A stretch of DNA of 64,000 bases from Paenibacillus sp. Soil750 (GCF_001428045.1 NZ_LMSD01000044.1:62001-126000); one strand, 5' to 3'. Numbered from the stretch's first letter, positions 16,797-25,491 are shown. Notes: generated from the sequence alone by a model not told the origin. Made by a program: numbers and translations.

Positions 16797-17450
16797 ATGG
16801 ACTATAAACTATTTCTATATACTTACAGCATGCATGTAGCTGGAAATCGATGGGATGCCGACGATCTGACCCAGGATGCATGGCTCAAATTAAACGAAGC
16901 ATTGCTTAAGGATCCGGAAAGACCAGTGACTAAAACCTTTCTTTACCGCATCGTCCGAAACGCATGGATTGATGTGCAGAGGAAGAAGCGAATTCAGACT
17001 GTTTCCATCGAGTCGGGGAATGATGCAATCTCAACGGATGCATCGTTGTTAAGTAGAGAGCTGCTCGAGCAACTTGCCGAACGGCTTCCGCCGAAGATGG
17101 CCGTTATTTTATTACTGATGGACATATTCGATTTTAAGGCTAAAGAAACGGCGGTATTCGTAGAAATGAATGAGGCTACGGTGCATGTAACCCTTGGGAG
17201 AGCTCGCCGAAGGTTAAAAGAGTTGGCTCAGAAAAGCAGCGAGCAAACACAAGCTCATTCAGTGAACCCCGTACATTTTGACGCGTTAGTCGATGCTTTC
17301 CATCGAAGAAATCCTTTCGACATTTATAGAGCTTATCTCGGATTGAACAAGGGAGGTACACAGCTCACGCAGCTGCTTACGTCCGGAGGACAATTACATT
17401 TTACGTTCAGAGATCCGGACGGCAACTTATTTCACGTGGTGGCAAAATAA
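16797..17450 (+). CDS. ECF-type RNA polymerase sigma factor with a C-terminal extension
   Basis: A 217-residue sigma-70 family protein. Region 2 is seen in AGNRWDADDLTQDAWLKLNE (residues 15-34) with VRNAWIDVQRKKR following; region 4 is LPPKMAVILLLMDIFDFKAK and EMNEATVHVTLGRARRRLKE (about residues 97-143). The remaining 70 residues are an extension ending FTFRDPDGNLFHVVAK. The ATG at 16797 directly abuts AGAGGA, too close for an ideal binding site, so the exact start is uncertain; no better start is visible. No anti-sigma gene is adjacent, and extensions can replace anti-sigma control in some ECF groups. A VOC gene follows in the same direction. Confidence 0.8.
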   Translation: MDYKLFLYTYSMHVAGNRWDADDLTQDAWLKLNEALLKDPERPVTKTFLYRIVRNAWIDVQRKKRIQTVSIESGNDAISTDASLLSRELLEQLAERLPPKMAVILLLMDIFDFKAKETAVFVEMNEATVHVTLGRARRRLKELAQKSSEQTQAHSVNPVHFDALVDAFHRRNPFDIYRAYLGLNKGGTQLTQLLTSGGQLHFTFRDPDGNLFHVVAK

Positions 17451-17530
17451 TATGTATTCGGTTGTTAGGTTTCCGACGCGAATTTCGTTCATTCTAATGT
17501 AAGAGAAATGATTGTAAAGGGATGATGAAA

Positions 17531-18004
17531 ATGAATGAGAGCACGCCGCAAAGATTGGGAAACAGTTTGAAGTGCATTTGTTCTGTCTACGTGCCGGTAC
17601 GAAATCCGATCCTATCAGCGGAATGGTGGCAGAGGAATTTCGGTTTAGAATTCGCGGTGCCGTTTAATCCGGAGGAAGCCCAAGCGATTATGAAACTGTC
17701 AGACGGACAATGGCTGCATCTGGTGGAGACGAAAGGTGAGATCGACAATGCGTTTCCGAACAAGGAAGGCTATCCGATGTTCAGGTTTACATTTGAAGTG
17801 AGGCAGATCGAACACCTCTACAACCATTTGCAATCGAGTGGTGTGCAGACGGATCATCTTGCAGATCGCGGCGCATGCGGTATCAACTTCGTCTTCTATG
17901 ATCTTGACGGCAATAAATTTGACGTCAACGAGTGTATTGAAGTCCATCGCACGCCGGCCGAAGTGGCAAAGGTAAAAGAAAATATGTTTCAGTATGTAAG
18001 ATAA
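17531..18004 (+). CDS. VOC (glyoxalase/bleomycin resistance/dioxygenase) superfamily protein
   Basis: A 157-residue single VOC module. The N-terminal beta-alpha-beta unit (CSVYVPVRNPILSAEWW then RNFGLEF) and the C-terminal half with INFVFYDLDGNKFDVNE show the paired betaalphabetabetabeta motif; His and Glu positions compatible with metal binding occur in HLVE and FDVNECIE. Members isomerise or cleave small molecules or sequester drugs. ATG 17531 has AAAGGG ten bases upstream; ATGs at 17522 and 17525 are too close to it. It lies 80 bases after the sigma factor gene, which may control it. A terminator follows at 18021. Confidence 0.82.
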   Translation: MNESTPQRLGNSLKCICSVYVPVRNPILSAEWWQRNFGLEFAVPFNPEEAQAIMKLSDGQWLHLVETKGEIDNAFPNKEGYPMFRFTFEVRQIEHLYNHLQSSGVQTDHLADRGACGINFVFYDLDGNKFDVNECIEVHRTPAEVAKVKENMFQYVR

Positions 18005-18020
18005 CATTAAGCAAGTTAAG

Positions 18021-18046
18021 CTACCGATCCTATCGGTAGTTTTTTT
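18021..18046 (+). terminator. Rho-independent terminator after the VOC gene
   Basis: Stem CTACCGAT / ATCGGTAG with a three-base loop and seven T. Confidence 0.88.
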
Positions 18047-18080
18047 GGTGAACCATGTTCTTCCTCTTGCAATTAGGGGA

Positions 18081-18094
18081 ATATGAGACTAAAA
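18081..18094 (+). repeat. ATATGAGACTAAAA motif, copy 1
   Basis: This 14-bp sequence recurs exactly at 18703-18716 upstream of the MFS gene, and a variant (ATATTGGGACTAAAA) occurs at 29832-29846 upstream of the SLH protein gene. All copies sit 40-120 bases upstream of a start codon in the same orientation, so it may be a promoter element or a regulator site. Confidence 0.6.
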
Positions 18095-18136
18095 TCAATT
18101 TATGCGATGAGTCATCAAACGTTTTGGAGGTGTAGA

Positions 18137-18577
18137 ATGATGATAACCAACATGGATCTCTGTAACTGTACAAAGTTAAGACGCGCAGCACGTCATATTT
18201 CACGTTTCTACGATACCTGCTTGGCAGAGTCAGGATCGGGCCTACGAGCTACTCAATATGCCATCTTAGGTTACCTGAAGAACCGAGGGGCACAGACAAT
18301 GAATGAATTAGCTGGACTTATGACTATGGATCGTGCCACGATTGGACATAATCTACGGCCACTGGAGCGTGATGGCTTGGTAAATATTCAGGTAAGCGAA
18401 CGCGATCGGCGAGCTAGAATCGTATCAATTACCGACGAAGCACTAAGTCGCATGGAATTAGGAAGACTCGGCTGGGAGCGGGCACAGGCTGAATTCGAAG
18501 AGAAATTTGGCAAAGAACATGCAGGTTCGATGAGGAACATGATGGATGAAGTAATTGGCATCAACTTTCATACATGA
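18137..18577 (+). CDS. MarR family transcriptional regulator
   Basis: A 146-residue winged-helix regulator. The DNA-binding core is TMNELAGLMTMDRATIGHNL followed by RPLERDGLVNIQVSERDRRARIVSITDEALSRM, where RDRRAR is the wing; the family DxR signature is kept. The N-terminus carries CNCTKLRRAARH, a pair of cysteines of the type found in redox-sensing members, though no function is shown. ATG 18137 has GGAGGTG six to eight bases upstream; the longer in-frame ATG 18083 overlaps the repeated motif and has no binding site. The MFS gene follows 243 bases downstream. Confidence 0.88.
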   Translation: MMITNMDLCNCTKLRRAARHISRFYDTCLAESGSGLRATQYAILGYLKNRGAQTMNELAGLMTMDRATIGHNLRPLERDGLVNIQVSERDRRARIVSITDEALSRMELGRLGWERAQAEFEEKFGKEHAGSMRNMMDEVIGINFHT

Positions 18578-18702
18578 CAGAATGTCTAACGAATATCGAC
18601 GGTAAGGACTATAATTTTAGTATTATCCATCCTTCTCGTCGATTCGATGTATGCCTACGTCAAATAATATATCCTATTCAGTGTACCGTGTTAAATATGG
18701 GC

Positions 18703-18716
18703 ATATGAGACTAAAA
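18703..18716 (+). repeat. ATATGAGACTAAAA motif, copy 2
   Basis: Exact second copy of the 18081-18094 motif, 104 bases before the MFS transporter start and after the MarR gene. Sharing of the motif by the regulator gene and the neighbouring transporter gene fits a common regulator. Confidence 0.6.
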
Positions 18717-18820
18717 ATCGTTGGACATAACTTGCAATAAACAGGTCATATTGTAGCAAACTAAATTTAACGACAGGACGGGATTAAATTACGTTTCTTA
18801 AAGAGGGGAAAAGAGACTTT

Positions 18821-19999
18821 ATGATAAGAATGCTTTGGGTTGTATTAATCATGTCCTGTGGAGCCACGTTTATTTCTTCTATATTCCCTTTATATGGGGA
18901 GCATTATCAAATGAGCAGTTTGGAAATCACGATTTTGTTTGCCGTTTATGCCGCTGCTTTGCTGCCAACCTTACTTGTCGTAGGAGCGAGAGGGAATGCC
19001 TGGGGATTGAAGAACGTTCTTCGATTCAGTATATGGATCTCAATCGCATCAACGTTGCTGTTTATTATTAGCTCCAACAGTTGGATGCTATATGCGGGAC
19101 GGATTTTGGAAGGCATCGCCTATGGCGCTTTTACAGGTACAGCCAGCGCGTTTCTGTTAAAACAAACCGCTAAAGATAAAGTGGGAACAGCACTAAAGTT
19201 ATCAGGGGTGGTCGTGAACATTGGTTTTGGTTTGGGCCCAGCGATTTCGGGTTTAATCGTGGAATATCTGCATGTTCAACCGCTTCGTTTGCCGTTTTGG
19301 ATTTTGCTCGTCATGTTGTTCAGCTCCTTGATTGTGCTGGAATTACTGCCGAAGCACGAGGAATTAGCGTTACAGAAGCCGGCTAAAGCAAAGATTTCGC
19401 TCGGAGTACCTGATAATATTAGCACTCATTTCTGGTCTTTTATCGGGCTTCCGATCTTTACCGTCTTTACATTAGGTGGTGTTGTGTTTTCACTAATTCC
19501 ATCATTCGTCAAGCATGTCATTCACACGAACAATCTGTCAATTTCAGGATTGTTAATCTTAATGCTTCTAGGCGGAGGAGCGCTGATGCAGTTCTTCCCT
19601 TGGCCGCGTAATCCCGTTACACGGATGCGGATTGCAATCTTGTCTCTGGCCATTGGATCGTGGATTATTGTTTTTTCCGGTCAGGCAGAGAGCTTGTTTT
19701 TACTCTGGGCTGGCATATTCATTCAAGGAATTGGTGCCGGATGGACGTTTCAGGTTGCATTGCGTTTTGCCGGACAGCTGCCGAAGCCGGAAGAACGTCC
19801 GCGAGTTATTTCAGCATTTTATCTGTGTGCGTATTTCGGGTTTATCGTTCCCCCTGTTGGGGTAGGCATACTAACTCAATTTTTCAATTTGAATATATCT
19901 TTGGTTATTTTCAATATGTTTGCTGCACTAATCGTGGTTTACGTGTTGATTTATTCCGTCAGGTTTAATCGTTATTTCACTAAAATTACATCGCAATAA
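18821..19999 (+). CDS. Major facilitator superfamily transporter
   Basis: A 392-residue polytopic membrane protein with about 12 hydrophobic segments. Family marks include the loop after the second segment (GARGNAWGLKNVLRFSIW) and the fourth-fifth segment region GRILEGIAYGAFTGTASAFL, typical of drug-efflux or sugar-efflux MFS members (DHA1 type). A GAGGGG-AAAAGAG purine-rich tract precedes ATG 18821. It follows a MarR gene with a shared upstream motif, the usual setting for a drug or solvent efflux pump. Substrate unknown. Confidence 0.88.
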   Translation: MIRMLWVVLIMSCGATFISSIFPLYGEHYQMSSLEITILFAVYAAALLPTLLVVGARGNAWGLKNVLRFSIWISIASTLLFIISSNSWMLYAGRILEGIAYGAFTGTASAFLLKQTAKDKVGTALKLSGVVVNIGFGLGPAISGLIVEYLHVQPLRLPFWILLVMLFSSLIVLELLPKHEELALQKPAKAKISLGVPDNISTHFWSFIGLPIFTVFTLGGVVFSLIPSFVKHVIHTNNLSISGLLILMLLGGGALMQFFPWPRNPVTRMRIAILSLAIGSWIIVFSGQAESLFLLWAGIFIQGIGAGWTFQVALRFAGQLPKPEERPRVISAFYLCAYFGFIVPPVGVGILTQFFNLNISLVIFNMFAALIVVYVLIYSVRFNRYFTKITSQ

Positions 20000-20066
20000 T
20001 TGAGTATTGTTTGGATAAGCTGAGCACAAAGCGTAAAGAATATACCAGTCAAAAGGAGATGTTACT

Positions 20067-20495
20067 ATGATAAAAATGGAAAAGAAATTGTACACGGCTA
20101 CTGTAAATGTTGAAGGTGGAAGAGAAGGTAAAGCAGTTTCGAGCGATGGCAATCTTAACTTGGATTTGAGATATCCGAAGGAACTAGGCGGCCCTGGTAA
20201 CGGTGTTAATCCGGAGCAGTTGTTCGCTGCAGGATTTGCTGCATGCTTCGAAGGTGCAATGGGGACGGTTATTAGGAAAAAAGGTATTAAAACAGAAGGC
20301 ATCTCAATAGCTTCAAATGTTTCACTCGGTAAGGATGCGAATGACGGCTATGTACTTGCAGTTCATTTCGATATTACCGTAAAAGGCGTAGATATCAGTG
20401 TAGCTCAGGAAATTGTTGATGAAGCCCATAAAGTTTGTCCATATGCTAGAGCAACTCAAGGCAATATCGAAGTCATATCGAATGTGATTGGCTAA
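20067..20495 (+). CDS. Organic hydroperoxide resistance protein (Ohr/OsmC family)
   Basis: A 142-residue thiol peroxidase of the Ohr subfamily, which reduces organic and fatty acid hydroperoxides in the cytoplasm using dihydrolipoyl partners. The two catalytic cysteines are Cys60 (FAACFEGA) and Cys124 (KVCPYARAT), and the arginine that activates the first is in LRYPKELGG. AAAAGGAG precedes ATG 20067. It is the typical target of MarR-type regulators (OhrR); the MarR gene 1.5 kb upstream is a candidate. A strong terminator at 20508 ends the transcript. Confidence 0.93.
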   Translation: MIKMEKKLYTATVNVEGGREGKAVSSDGNLNLDLRYPKELGGPGNGVNPEQLFAAGFAACFEGAMGTVIRKKGIKTEGISIASNVSLGKDANDGYVLAVHFDITVKGVDISVAQEIVDEAHKVCPYARATQGNIEVISNVIG

Positions 20496-20507
20496 CGTTT
20501 TTTCTCT

Positions 20508-20535
20508 AAAACCCCGCTTGCGAAAGCGGGGTTTT
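20508..20535. terminator. Rho-independent terminator after ohr
   Basis: A 12-bp perfect stem AAAACCCCGCTT / AAGCGGGGTTTT with a GCGA loop, 12 bases after the stop codon. Confidence 0.92.
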
Positions 20536-20585
20536 CATTGTCTTAAGCGACATATTAAATGAATTAAATATAAGGAGGTTACGGA

Positions 20586-20921
20586 ATGGAAATTCATTCA
20601 TTAATAAAAGCAACTTTTAGGGGACAGATCGATCATGGGATCACACTTGTTGACTTTTATGAGCCTAGCAGCAAATCTTGCCAAGACCAGCTTCCCATTG
20701 ATGAGAAATTGGCTCAAGAAGTAAGATATCAGGCAACCGTTGCTACAGTTGATATCAATCAGGAAAAAGAACTCGCAGCTGAATACGGTGTGACAAGCGT
20801 GCCGACCTTCATACTATTTAAAGATGGATATCAAGTAGAGAATTGGGTTGGGCAGCAAAGTAAAGAATTCTTAAAGCAGCATATCATTAGTTATGCAACC
20901 ATGGGTGATTCTTGCGTGTAA
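20586..20921 (+). CDS. Thioredoxin-like protein lacking the first active-site cysteine
   Basis: A 111-residue protein with a full thioredoxin fold pattern: TLVDFYEP strand, active-site position SSKSCQ (residues 28-33), VATVDINQEKELAAEYGV, and the cis-proline motif SVPTFILFKDG. In a canonical WCGPC site both cysteines are present; here the first is Ser29 and only Cys32 remains, so it cannot act as a dithiol reductase in the usual way. It could form mixed disulfides or act as a chaperone-like adaptor. AAGGAGG precedes ATG 20586. It follows ohr directly after a terminator, in a peroxide-stress context. Confidence 0.82.
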   Translation: MEIHSLIKATFRGQIDHGITLVDFYEPSSKSCQDQLPIDEKLAQEVRYQATVATVDINQEKELAAEYGVTSVPTFILFKDGYQVENWVGQQSKEFLKQHIISYATMGDSCV

Positions 20922-21071
20922 TGAGTATTGTCCATACGCGAACACCGAGTCATTCTTTACCTATTATTTTTACTTAACGAGAAATTTGTAGAGTACACAT
21001 TAAGGACGTATAGGACAACCTTTTTCCATATAAGATGTACAATGACCATTGGAAAAAGGGGGGAGTGAAGC

Positions 21072-23402
21072 TTGACCGTCATTGGTAAAGCTATTCCGCG
21101 AGTTGAATCGAAAGATAAAGTGACAGGAGTTGCTCGATATACGAATGATACGCAGTCTCCTAGTCACTTGCATGGCTGGTTGCTGACAAGTCCACATGCC
21201 CATGCCCGGATTCTATATATTGATTATGCTGCAGCTCTCCAAGTAACTGGTGTTCACGCTGTTGTAACAGGGGCTGATCACTCCGTGCTTGTCGGCAGTG
21301 CGCTCGCGGATCGGCCACCGCTAGCAAAAGGCAAGGTACGATATTACGGCGAGCCCTATGCAGTCGTCGTTGCGGATAACGAGCACATTGCCAAGGAAGC
21401 AGCAAGGCTGATTAGAACTGGTTTCGAACCTCTTCCTGTCGTTCAGTCGCCAAGTAGCGCTCTTCGAGCCGGAGCGCCTTTAATTCATGAGAACTTGGCG
21501 AGCTATCCAAAGACAAATGAGGTTCATCCTGTACCAGGGACCAATATTGGCAATCACGTGAAAATTCGAAAAGGCGACATGCAAGCCGGGTGGGCACTAA
21601 GCGAAGTGACGGTTGAAGGCAGTTACGCTTTCAGCACATCGGATCATAGCGCGATGGAGCCTCGCTGCGCAATTGTTGAAACAAAGCCAGACGGTACGGT
21701 AGAAATTGAGACGTCGACACAAGACCCCTTCACGATGAAACGATTTTTTCAGCGCTTTTTTGGGATTGATCAATCTAAAGTCATAGTTCGCGTACCGCTG
21801 GTCGGGGGGGCATTCGGGGGAAAAGGATCCGTACAACTCGAATACATCGGTTATTTGGCTTCGCTCGCCTGCGGCGGCCGTCCGGTCAAGGTTAACAATA
21901 CCCGCGAGACTGATATGATCGGATCGCCAAGCCACATCGGATTGGAAGCACGAGTGAAGCTCGGAGCCACTCGTAAAGGGCTGCTAACTGCTGCAGAGAT
22001 CACACTTTTGTTTGACAATGGCGGTTATACGGATGAAGGTACTGCTGTGACGGAATCTGCGGCCGTGGATTGTACAGGTCCATACCGAATCGAGCATGTC
22101 CATTGTGATGCACTAAGTGTGTATACGAACCACCCCTATGCAACCGCATTTCGAGGGTTCGGCCACACGGAAGTGCTCTATTGTACAGAGCGGGCGATGG
22201 ATCTATTGGCGAAGAAGTTACAGATGGATCCCTTAGAACTAAGGGAACTCAATGCTATTCAACCTGGGGACACGACACCGACGCAAACGTTATTGAACCA
22301 CAGCAGCATTGGCGATCTAAGGCAATGTATCCGCAAGTTGAGAGAGCTGATGCAGGGGGAGAACATGCAGCTAGTGCAGAAAGATCCCTTCAAAGTAAAA
22401 GCCACCGGGTTTTCGTGTGTTTGGAAAGTGTCCGGTTCCATGATCGATACCGGATCAAGCGCTACCATCACGTTCAATCACGATGGATCTCTGAACCTGA
22501 GTGTGGGTTCGATCGAAATTGGTCAAGGGAACCGAACCGCCATGGCCCAGCTCGCAGCGGAGAGAATGAATATGCCGGTTCATCAGGTTCATATCAAACT
22601 TGATGTTGATACCCAAATCACCCCGGAGCATTGGAAAACGGTTGCAAGCAGCAGCACGATGATGGTCGGCCGAGCCGTGCTCGATGCAGCGGATGATGCG
22701 ATCGCACAACTTAAGCATAACGCTTCCGTCGTGCTGAAGAGACCACCGGAGGAACTTGTGGTTGGCGGTGGAAACGTATATGTGAAAAATCAGCCAGGTA
22801 TTTGTCTGGAGATACGAACGCTCGTTAGTGGATATATGTACCCAGATGGCAGTGCTTCAGGAAATATGGTAATCGGCCGAGGGAGATATCGCGTGCATCA
22901 TCAGAAGGCGCTGGATCCCGAGACGGGCAAGGGGATTCCTGGTCAACAGTGGACTGTAAGCGCACATGCGGTTCTCGTCGAATTCGATACACGGGAGTGT
23001 ACGTACACGATTATGAAGGCAGCTTCCGTCATCGATGTCGGCAAAGTGATCAACGCAGGGACGGCGCATGGGCAAGTCGTTGGCGGGATGAATATGGGGC
23101 TGAGCTTCGCGAGCCGGGAAGCGTTCCTGTTTAACAAAGCAGGCATCGTATTGAATCCTCATCTTCGCACATATAAATTAACCCGCTTCGGTGATCAGCC
23201 CGAATATTTGGTTGATTTTGTCGAGACACCGTTTGTCGATGGCCCTTACGGTGCTCGAGGCGTAGCGGAGAGTGGAACGATCGGTATGCCGGGCGCTCTG
23301 GCGAATGCACTTTCGATCGCCGCCGGGGTTGAACTGAACCAACTACCTCTTACACCCGAATTGATATGGCGCGCAAGGGGGGCTGCACATGATCTCTTTT
23401 GA
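21072..23402 (+). CDS. Molybdenum hydroxylase large (molybdopterin-binding) subunit, xanthine dehydrogenase family
   Basis: A 776-residue catalytic subunit of the xanthine dehydrogenase/CO dehydrogenase/aldehyde oxidase family, which hydroxylates N-heterocycles or aldehydes at a molybdenum centre. N-terminal domain a/b hammerhead (KVTGVARYTNDTQSPSHLHG) is followed by the cofactor-binding part with VPLVGGAFGGKG, AFRGFGHTE, IEIGQGNRTAMAQ and the base-bearing ARGVAESG near the C-terminus (catalytic Glu). A TTG start is used, preceded by an AAGGGGGGAG site. The gene overlaps the FAD-subunit gene by 14 bases, and that overlaps the iron-sulfur gene, giving a large-FAD-FeS order. Substrate cannot be read from sequence. 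Confidence 0.92.
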   Translation: MTVIGKAIPRVESKDKVTGVARYTNDTQSPSHLHGWLLTSPHAHARILYIDYAAALQVTGVHAVVTGADHSVLVGSALADRPPLAKGKVRYYGEPYAVVVADNEHIAKEAARLIRTGFEPLPVVQSPSSALRAGAPLIHENLASYPKTNEVHPVPGTNIGNHVKIRKGDMQAGWALSEVTVEGSYAFSTSDHSAMEPRCAIVETKPDGTVEIETSTQDPFTMKRFFQRFFGIDQSKVIVRVPLVGGAFGGKGSVQLEYIGYLASLACGGRPVKVNNTRETDMIGSPSHIGLEARVKLGATRKGLLTAAEITLLFDNGGYTDEGTAVTESAAVDCTGPYRIEHVHCDALSVYTNHPYATAFRGFGHTEVLYCTERAMDLLAKKLQMDPLELRELNAIQPGDTTPTQTLLNHSSIGDLRQCIRKLRELMQGENMQLVQKDPFKVKATGFSCVWKVSGSMIDTGSSATITFNHDGSLNLSVGSIEIGQGNRTAMAQLAAERMNMPVHQVHIKLDVDTQITPEHWKTVASSSTMMVGRAVLDAADDAIAQLKHNASVVLKRPPEELVVGGGNVYVKNQPGICLEIRTLVSGYMYPDGSASGNMVIGRGRYRVHHQKALDPETGKGIPGQQWTVSAHAVLVEFDTRECTYTIMKAASVIDVGKVINAGTAHGQVVGGMNMGLSFASREAFLFNKAGIVLNPHLRTYKLTRFGDQPEYLVDFVETPFVDGPYGARGVAESGTIGMPGALANALSIAAGVELNQLPLTPELIWRARGAAHDLF

Positions 23403-24231
23403 TTTCGAGTATGTATTGCCGGATACAGTGGAAGAGGCGATTCAAGCGTTTCAGCGCGCCGACTCTCTGGGATTGGATCCGCTATATTATTCAGGAGGCA
23501 CGGAGATTATAACGATGGCACGCCTAAATCAGCTTCGCACGGGGGCAATAATTGATGTAAAGGCGATTCCAGAATCCAATGTACTGCTGCATAAAGATGG
23601 TCACTGGATCGTCGGGGCGGCAAGGACCCTTACAGAGCTCGCCGACGACAATTCTTTCCCACTCCTCACCGAGACGGTTCTGCATCTAGCCGATCAGACG
23701 AACCGCAACAAAATAACCATTGGAGGCCATCTCTGCGGGAAGCTATTTTATCGGGAGGCGCTGCTGCCTTTCTTGCTCTCGGACAGCCAAGTTGTTCTTG
23801 CTAGTCCAAATGGCGTGCGGCAGGTGTCGATTCATTCCGTCTTCAATGGGGAACTCCGCCTGGAGCGAGGAGAAGTTTTAATTCAGATCATCACAGATCA
23901 AAGATATCTGAATCAGCCCACATTCACAGTGAAGTGTACCAAGATGGCCTACATCGATTACCCAGTCGTTCGCATTTGCGCGATGAACATGGGAGGCTGG
24001 ATGCGCTTCGCTTTCAGTGGTGTAAGCACGGTGCCATTTCGCTCGCAGCAGATTGATGAGCGGTTGAATAATCATTCGCTTCCTCCAAAACTGCGGATTG
24101 ATCAGGTTATTCGAAGCTGGCCGTTACCGGTGCTAAACGATATACTCGCTTCAGCTGACTATCGCAGATTCGTGCTTCGCAACACCTTATCGGATACATT
24201 AGCCGCACTGGAACGGAGGGGAGGTCGATGA
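23389..24231 (+). CDS. Molybdenum hydroxylase FAD-binding subunit
   Basis: A 280-residue subunit of the CoxM/XdhB type that passes electrons from the iron-sulfur clusters to FAD. The VAO-type FAD domain shows YYSGGTEIITMARLNQLRTG (the AGGTDL-type pyrophosphate loop, here SGGTEI) and IDVKAIPES; NKITIGGHLCG matches the second FAD motif, normally ATIGGNI. The ATG at 23389 lies inside the end of the large-subunit gene. The C-terminal CO-dehydrogenase flavoprotein domain (TKMAYIDYPVVRICAMNM, then a cap to the end) completes it. Confidence 0.9.
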   Translation: MISFDFEYVLPDTVEEAIQAFQRADSLGLDPLYYSGGTEIITMARLNQLRTGAIIDVKAIPESNVLLHKDGHWIVGAARTLTELADDNSFPLLTETVLHLADQTNRNKITIGGHLCGKLFYREALLPFLLSDSQVVLASPNGVRQVSIHSVFNGELRLERGEVLIQIITDQRYLNQPTFTVKCTKMAYIDYPVVRICAMNMGGWMRFAFSGVSTVPFRSQQIDERLNNHSLPPKLRIDQVIRSWPLPVLNDILASADYRRFVLRNTLSDTLAALERRGGR

Positions 24232-24716
24232 TCCAAAGACGTGGTAGCGGAAAAAGAGAAGTCGAACTCACGGTCAATGGGAAAAAACATCAGGTGACCA
24301 TTCGTTCAGCTGATACGCTGCTGCGTGTCCTGCGGGAGTGCCTTGGGCTTACTGGCGCTAAAGCTGGATGCGAGAATGGGGACTGCGGTGCGTGCACCGT
24401 GCTGGTCGATGGCACGCCGATCAAATCCTGCTTTATGCTTGCTGTTGAAGCTCCTGGCCGTAAGGTCACAACGATTGAAGGCTTGGGTGGAGAGACGGCC
24501 GTGCAGCAAGCATTTATTGAAACGTTTGCTTTTCAATGCGGATTTTGTACACCAGGGTTTATTATGGTTTGCCAGGCGCTTCTACAATCGAAGCCGAATG
24601 CCAATGATGAAGAGATCCGTGGCTGGCTGCAGTCGAATCTTTGCCGCTGCACCAGCTACGAAGAAATTCGGAAGGCTGTCCAAGTTGCAAAGGCGAAAAC
24701 AAGGATGGAGGGGTGA
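24228..24716 (+). CDS. Molybdenum hydroxylase iron-sulfur subunit
   Basis: A 162-residue subunit with two [2Fe-2S] clusters. The plant-ferredoxin-type cluster is bound by Cys48, Cys53, Cys56 and Cys68 (GCENGDCGAC...SCF); the second by Cys104, Cys107, Cys139 and Cys141 (QCGFC...LCRC). ATG 24228 overlaps the FAD-subunit stop (ATGA). Together the three genes make a complete heterotrimer, but no maturation factor (XdhC or MobA-type nucleotidyltransferase) is present as an intact neighbour in this window. Confidence 0.93.
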   Translation: MIQRRGSGKREVELTVNGKKHQVTIRSADTLLRVLRECLGLTGAKAGCENGDCGACTVLVDGTPIKSCFMLAVEAPGRKVTTIEGLGGETAVQQAFIETFAFQCGFCTPGFIMVCQALLQSKPNANDEEIRGWLQSNLCRCTSYEEIRKAVQVAKAKTRMEG

Positions 24717-24746
24717 CAGCTTTGGGTAGAACCTCGCTTTCCAGGA

Positions 24747-24893
24747 GTGAAGACGATCACTATTGTGGGGTGCTGTGATCTGGAACGATTGAAGGAATGG
24801 TGCTTCGCAAATGGTTTAAATCCAGTTTACATACATCTTCGTGATGTATTTCCGCATGACGATTTAATAGGGAACAGCAGATTGAAATCTTAA
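24747..24893 (+). CDS. Possible 48-residue protein or gene tail after the hydroxylase operon
   Basis: After the iron-sulfur subunit stop the same frame stays open to a TAA at 24891-24893. From GTG 24747 it encodes 48 residues (start VKTITIVGCCDLERLKEWCF, end DDLIGNSRLKS) with two adjacent cysteines. The binding site AGGA abuts the GTG, so translation is doubtful. I do not recognise the family. It could be the C-terminus of a lost accessory protein or a small real gene. The rest of 24894-25041 shows no gene. Confidence 0.35.
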   Translation: MKTITIVGCCDLERLKEWCFANGLNPVYIHLRDVFPHDDLIGNSRLKS

Positions 24894-25041
24894 AGAGAGA
24901 ACATTAGACCGATCATCTGATCAGATTTAAGCTTTGCTGAGATAAAGCACAACTCGATTAATTTCTACATAATTTGCTAAATTTAAAAATTGTATCTAAA
25001 ATAAAGGAAGCGTGCAAATATATATAATGGAGGCTTCCTAT

Positions 25042-25491
25042 ATGAGTATTGGATTCAAATCATGGTTGCAAAATTCAAAACAAGGCTTAACCGAACAGGT
25101 TAAGAAATTCAAGAACAAAGACTTTATGGATGCTGTAGTTGCTGGATGTGCGGTTGTAGCGGCAGCAGACGGATCCATTGATGCCAATGAAAAGCAAAAA
25201 ATGGCTGGATACATGAGCCGTAGTGAAGAATTAAAAGTGTTTGATATGAGCGATGTTATTGCTCGATTTAATCACTATGTTGGTAACCTCGAGTTTGACG
25301 CCATGATTGGCAAACAAGAAGCACTAAAGTCAATTGCCAAATTTAGTAATAAGCCTGAGATTGGGCGAGTCATCGTTGGTGTTTGTAGCGCAATCGGGGC
25401 TGCAGATGGTGATTTCGATGATAAAGAGAAAGCCGCGGTTCGTGACATATGCAATTCGCTTGGATTAAATCCTAGTGAATTCAGCTTATAA
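25042..25491 (+). CDS. TerB-type tellurite resistance / stress protein
   Basis: A 149-residue helical protein of the TerB family. Two acidic metal-binding repeats are visible: VAAADGSIDANEKQKMAGYM (about residues 46-65) and IGAADGDFDDKEKAAVRDIC near the C-terminus, each with the A-A-D-G-x-x-D-x-x-E-K pattern. TerB proteins are soluble or membrane-associated and act in tellurite, phage or general stress responses, usually with other Ter proteins; none is encoded nearby, so this is a solitary member. ATG 25042 follows GGAGG (25029-25033); the in-frame ATG 25012 has no site. Confidence 0.85.
   Translation: MSIGFKSWLQNSKQGLTEQVKKFKNKDFMDAVVAGCAVVAAADGSIDANEKQKMAGYMSRSEELKVFDMSDVIARFNHYVGNLEFDAMIGKQEALKSIAKFSNKPEIGRVIVGVCSAIGAADGDFDDKEKAAVRDICNSLGLNPSEFSL

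Noticed and set aside
22181..22603. 140-codon frame inside the molybdenum hydroxylase large-subunit gene
   Set aside because: It is an out-of-frame shadow of a clearly conserved protein.
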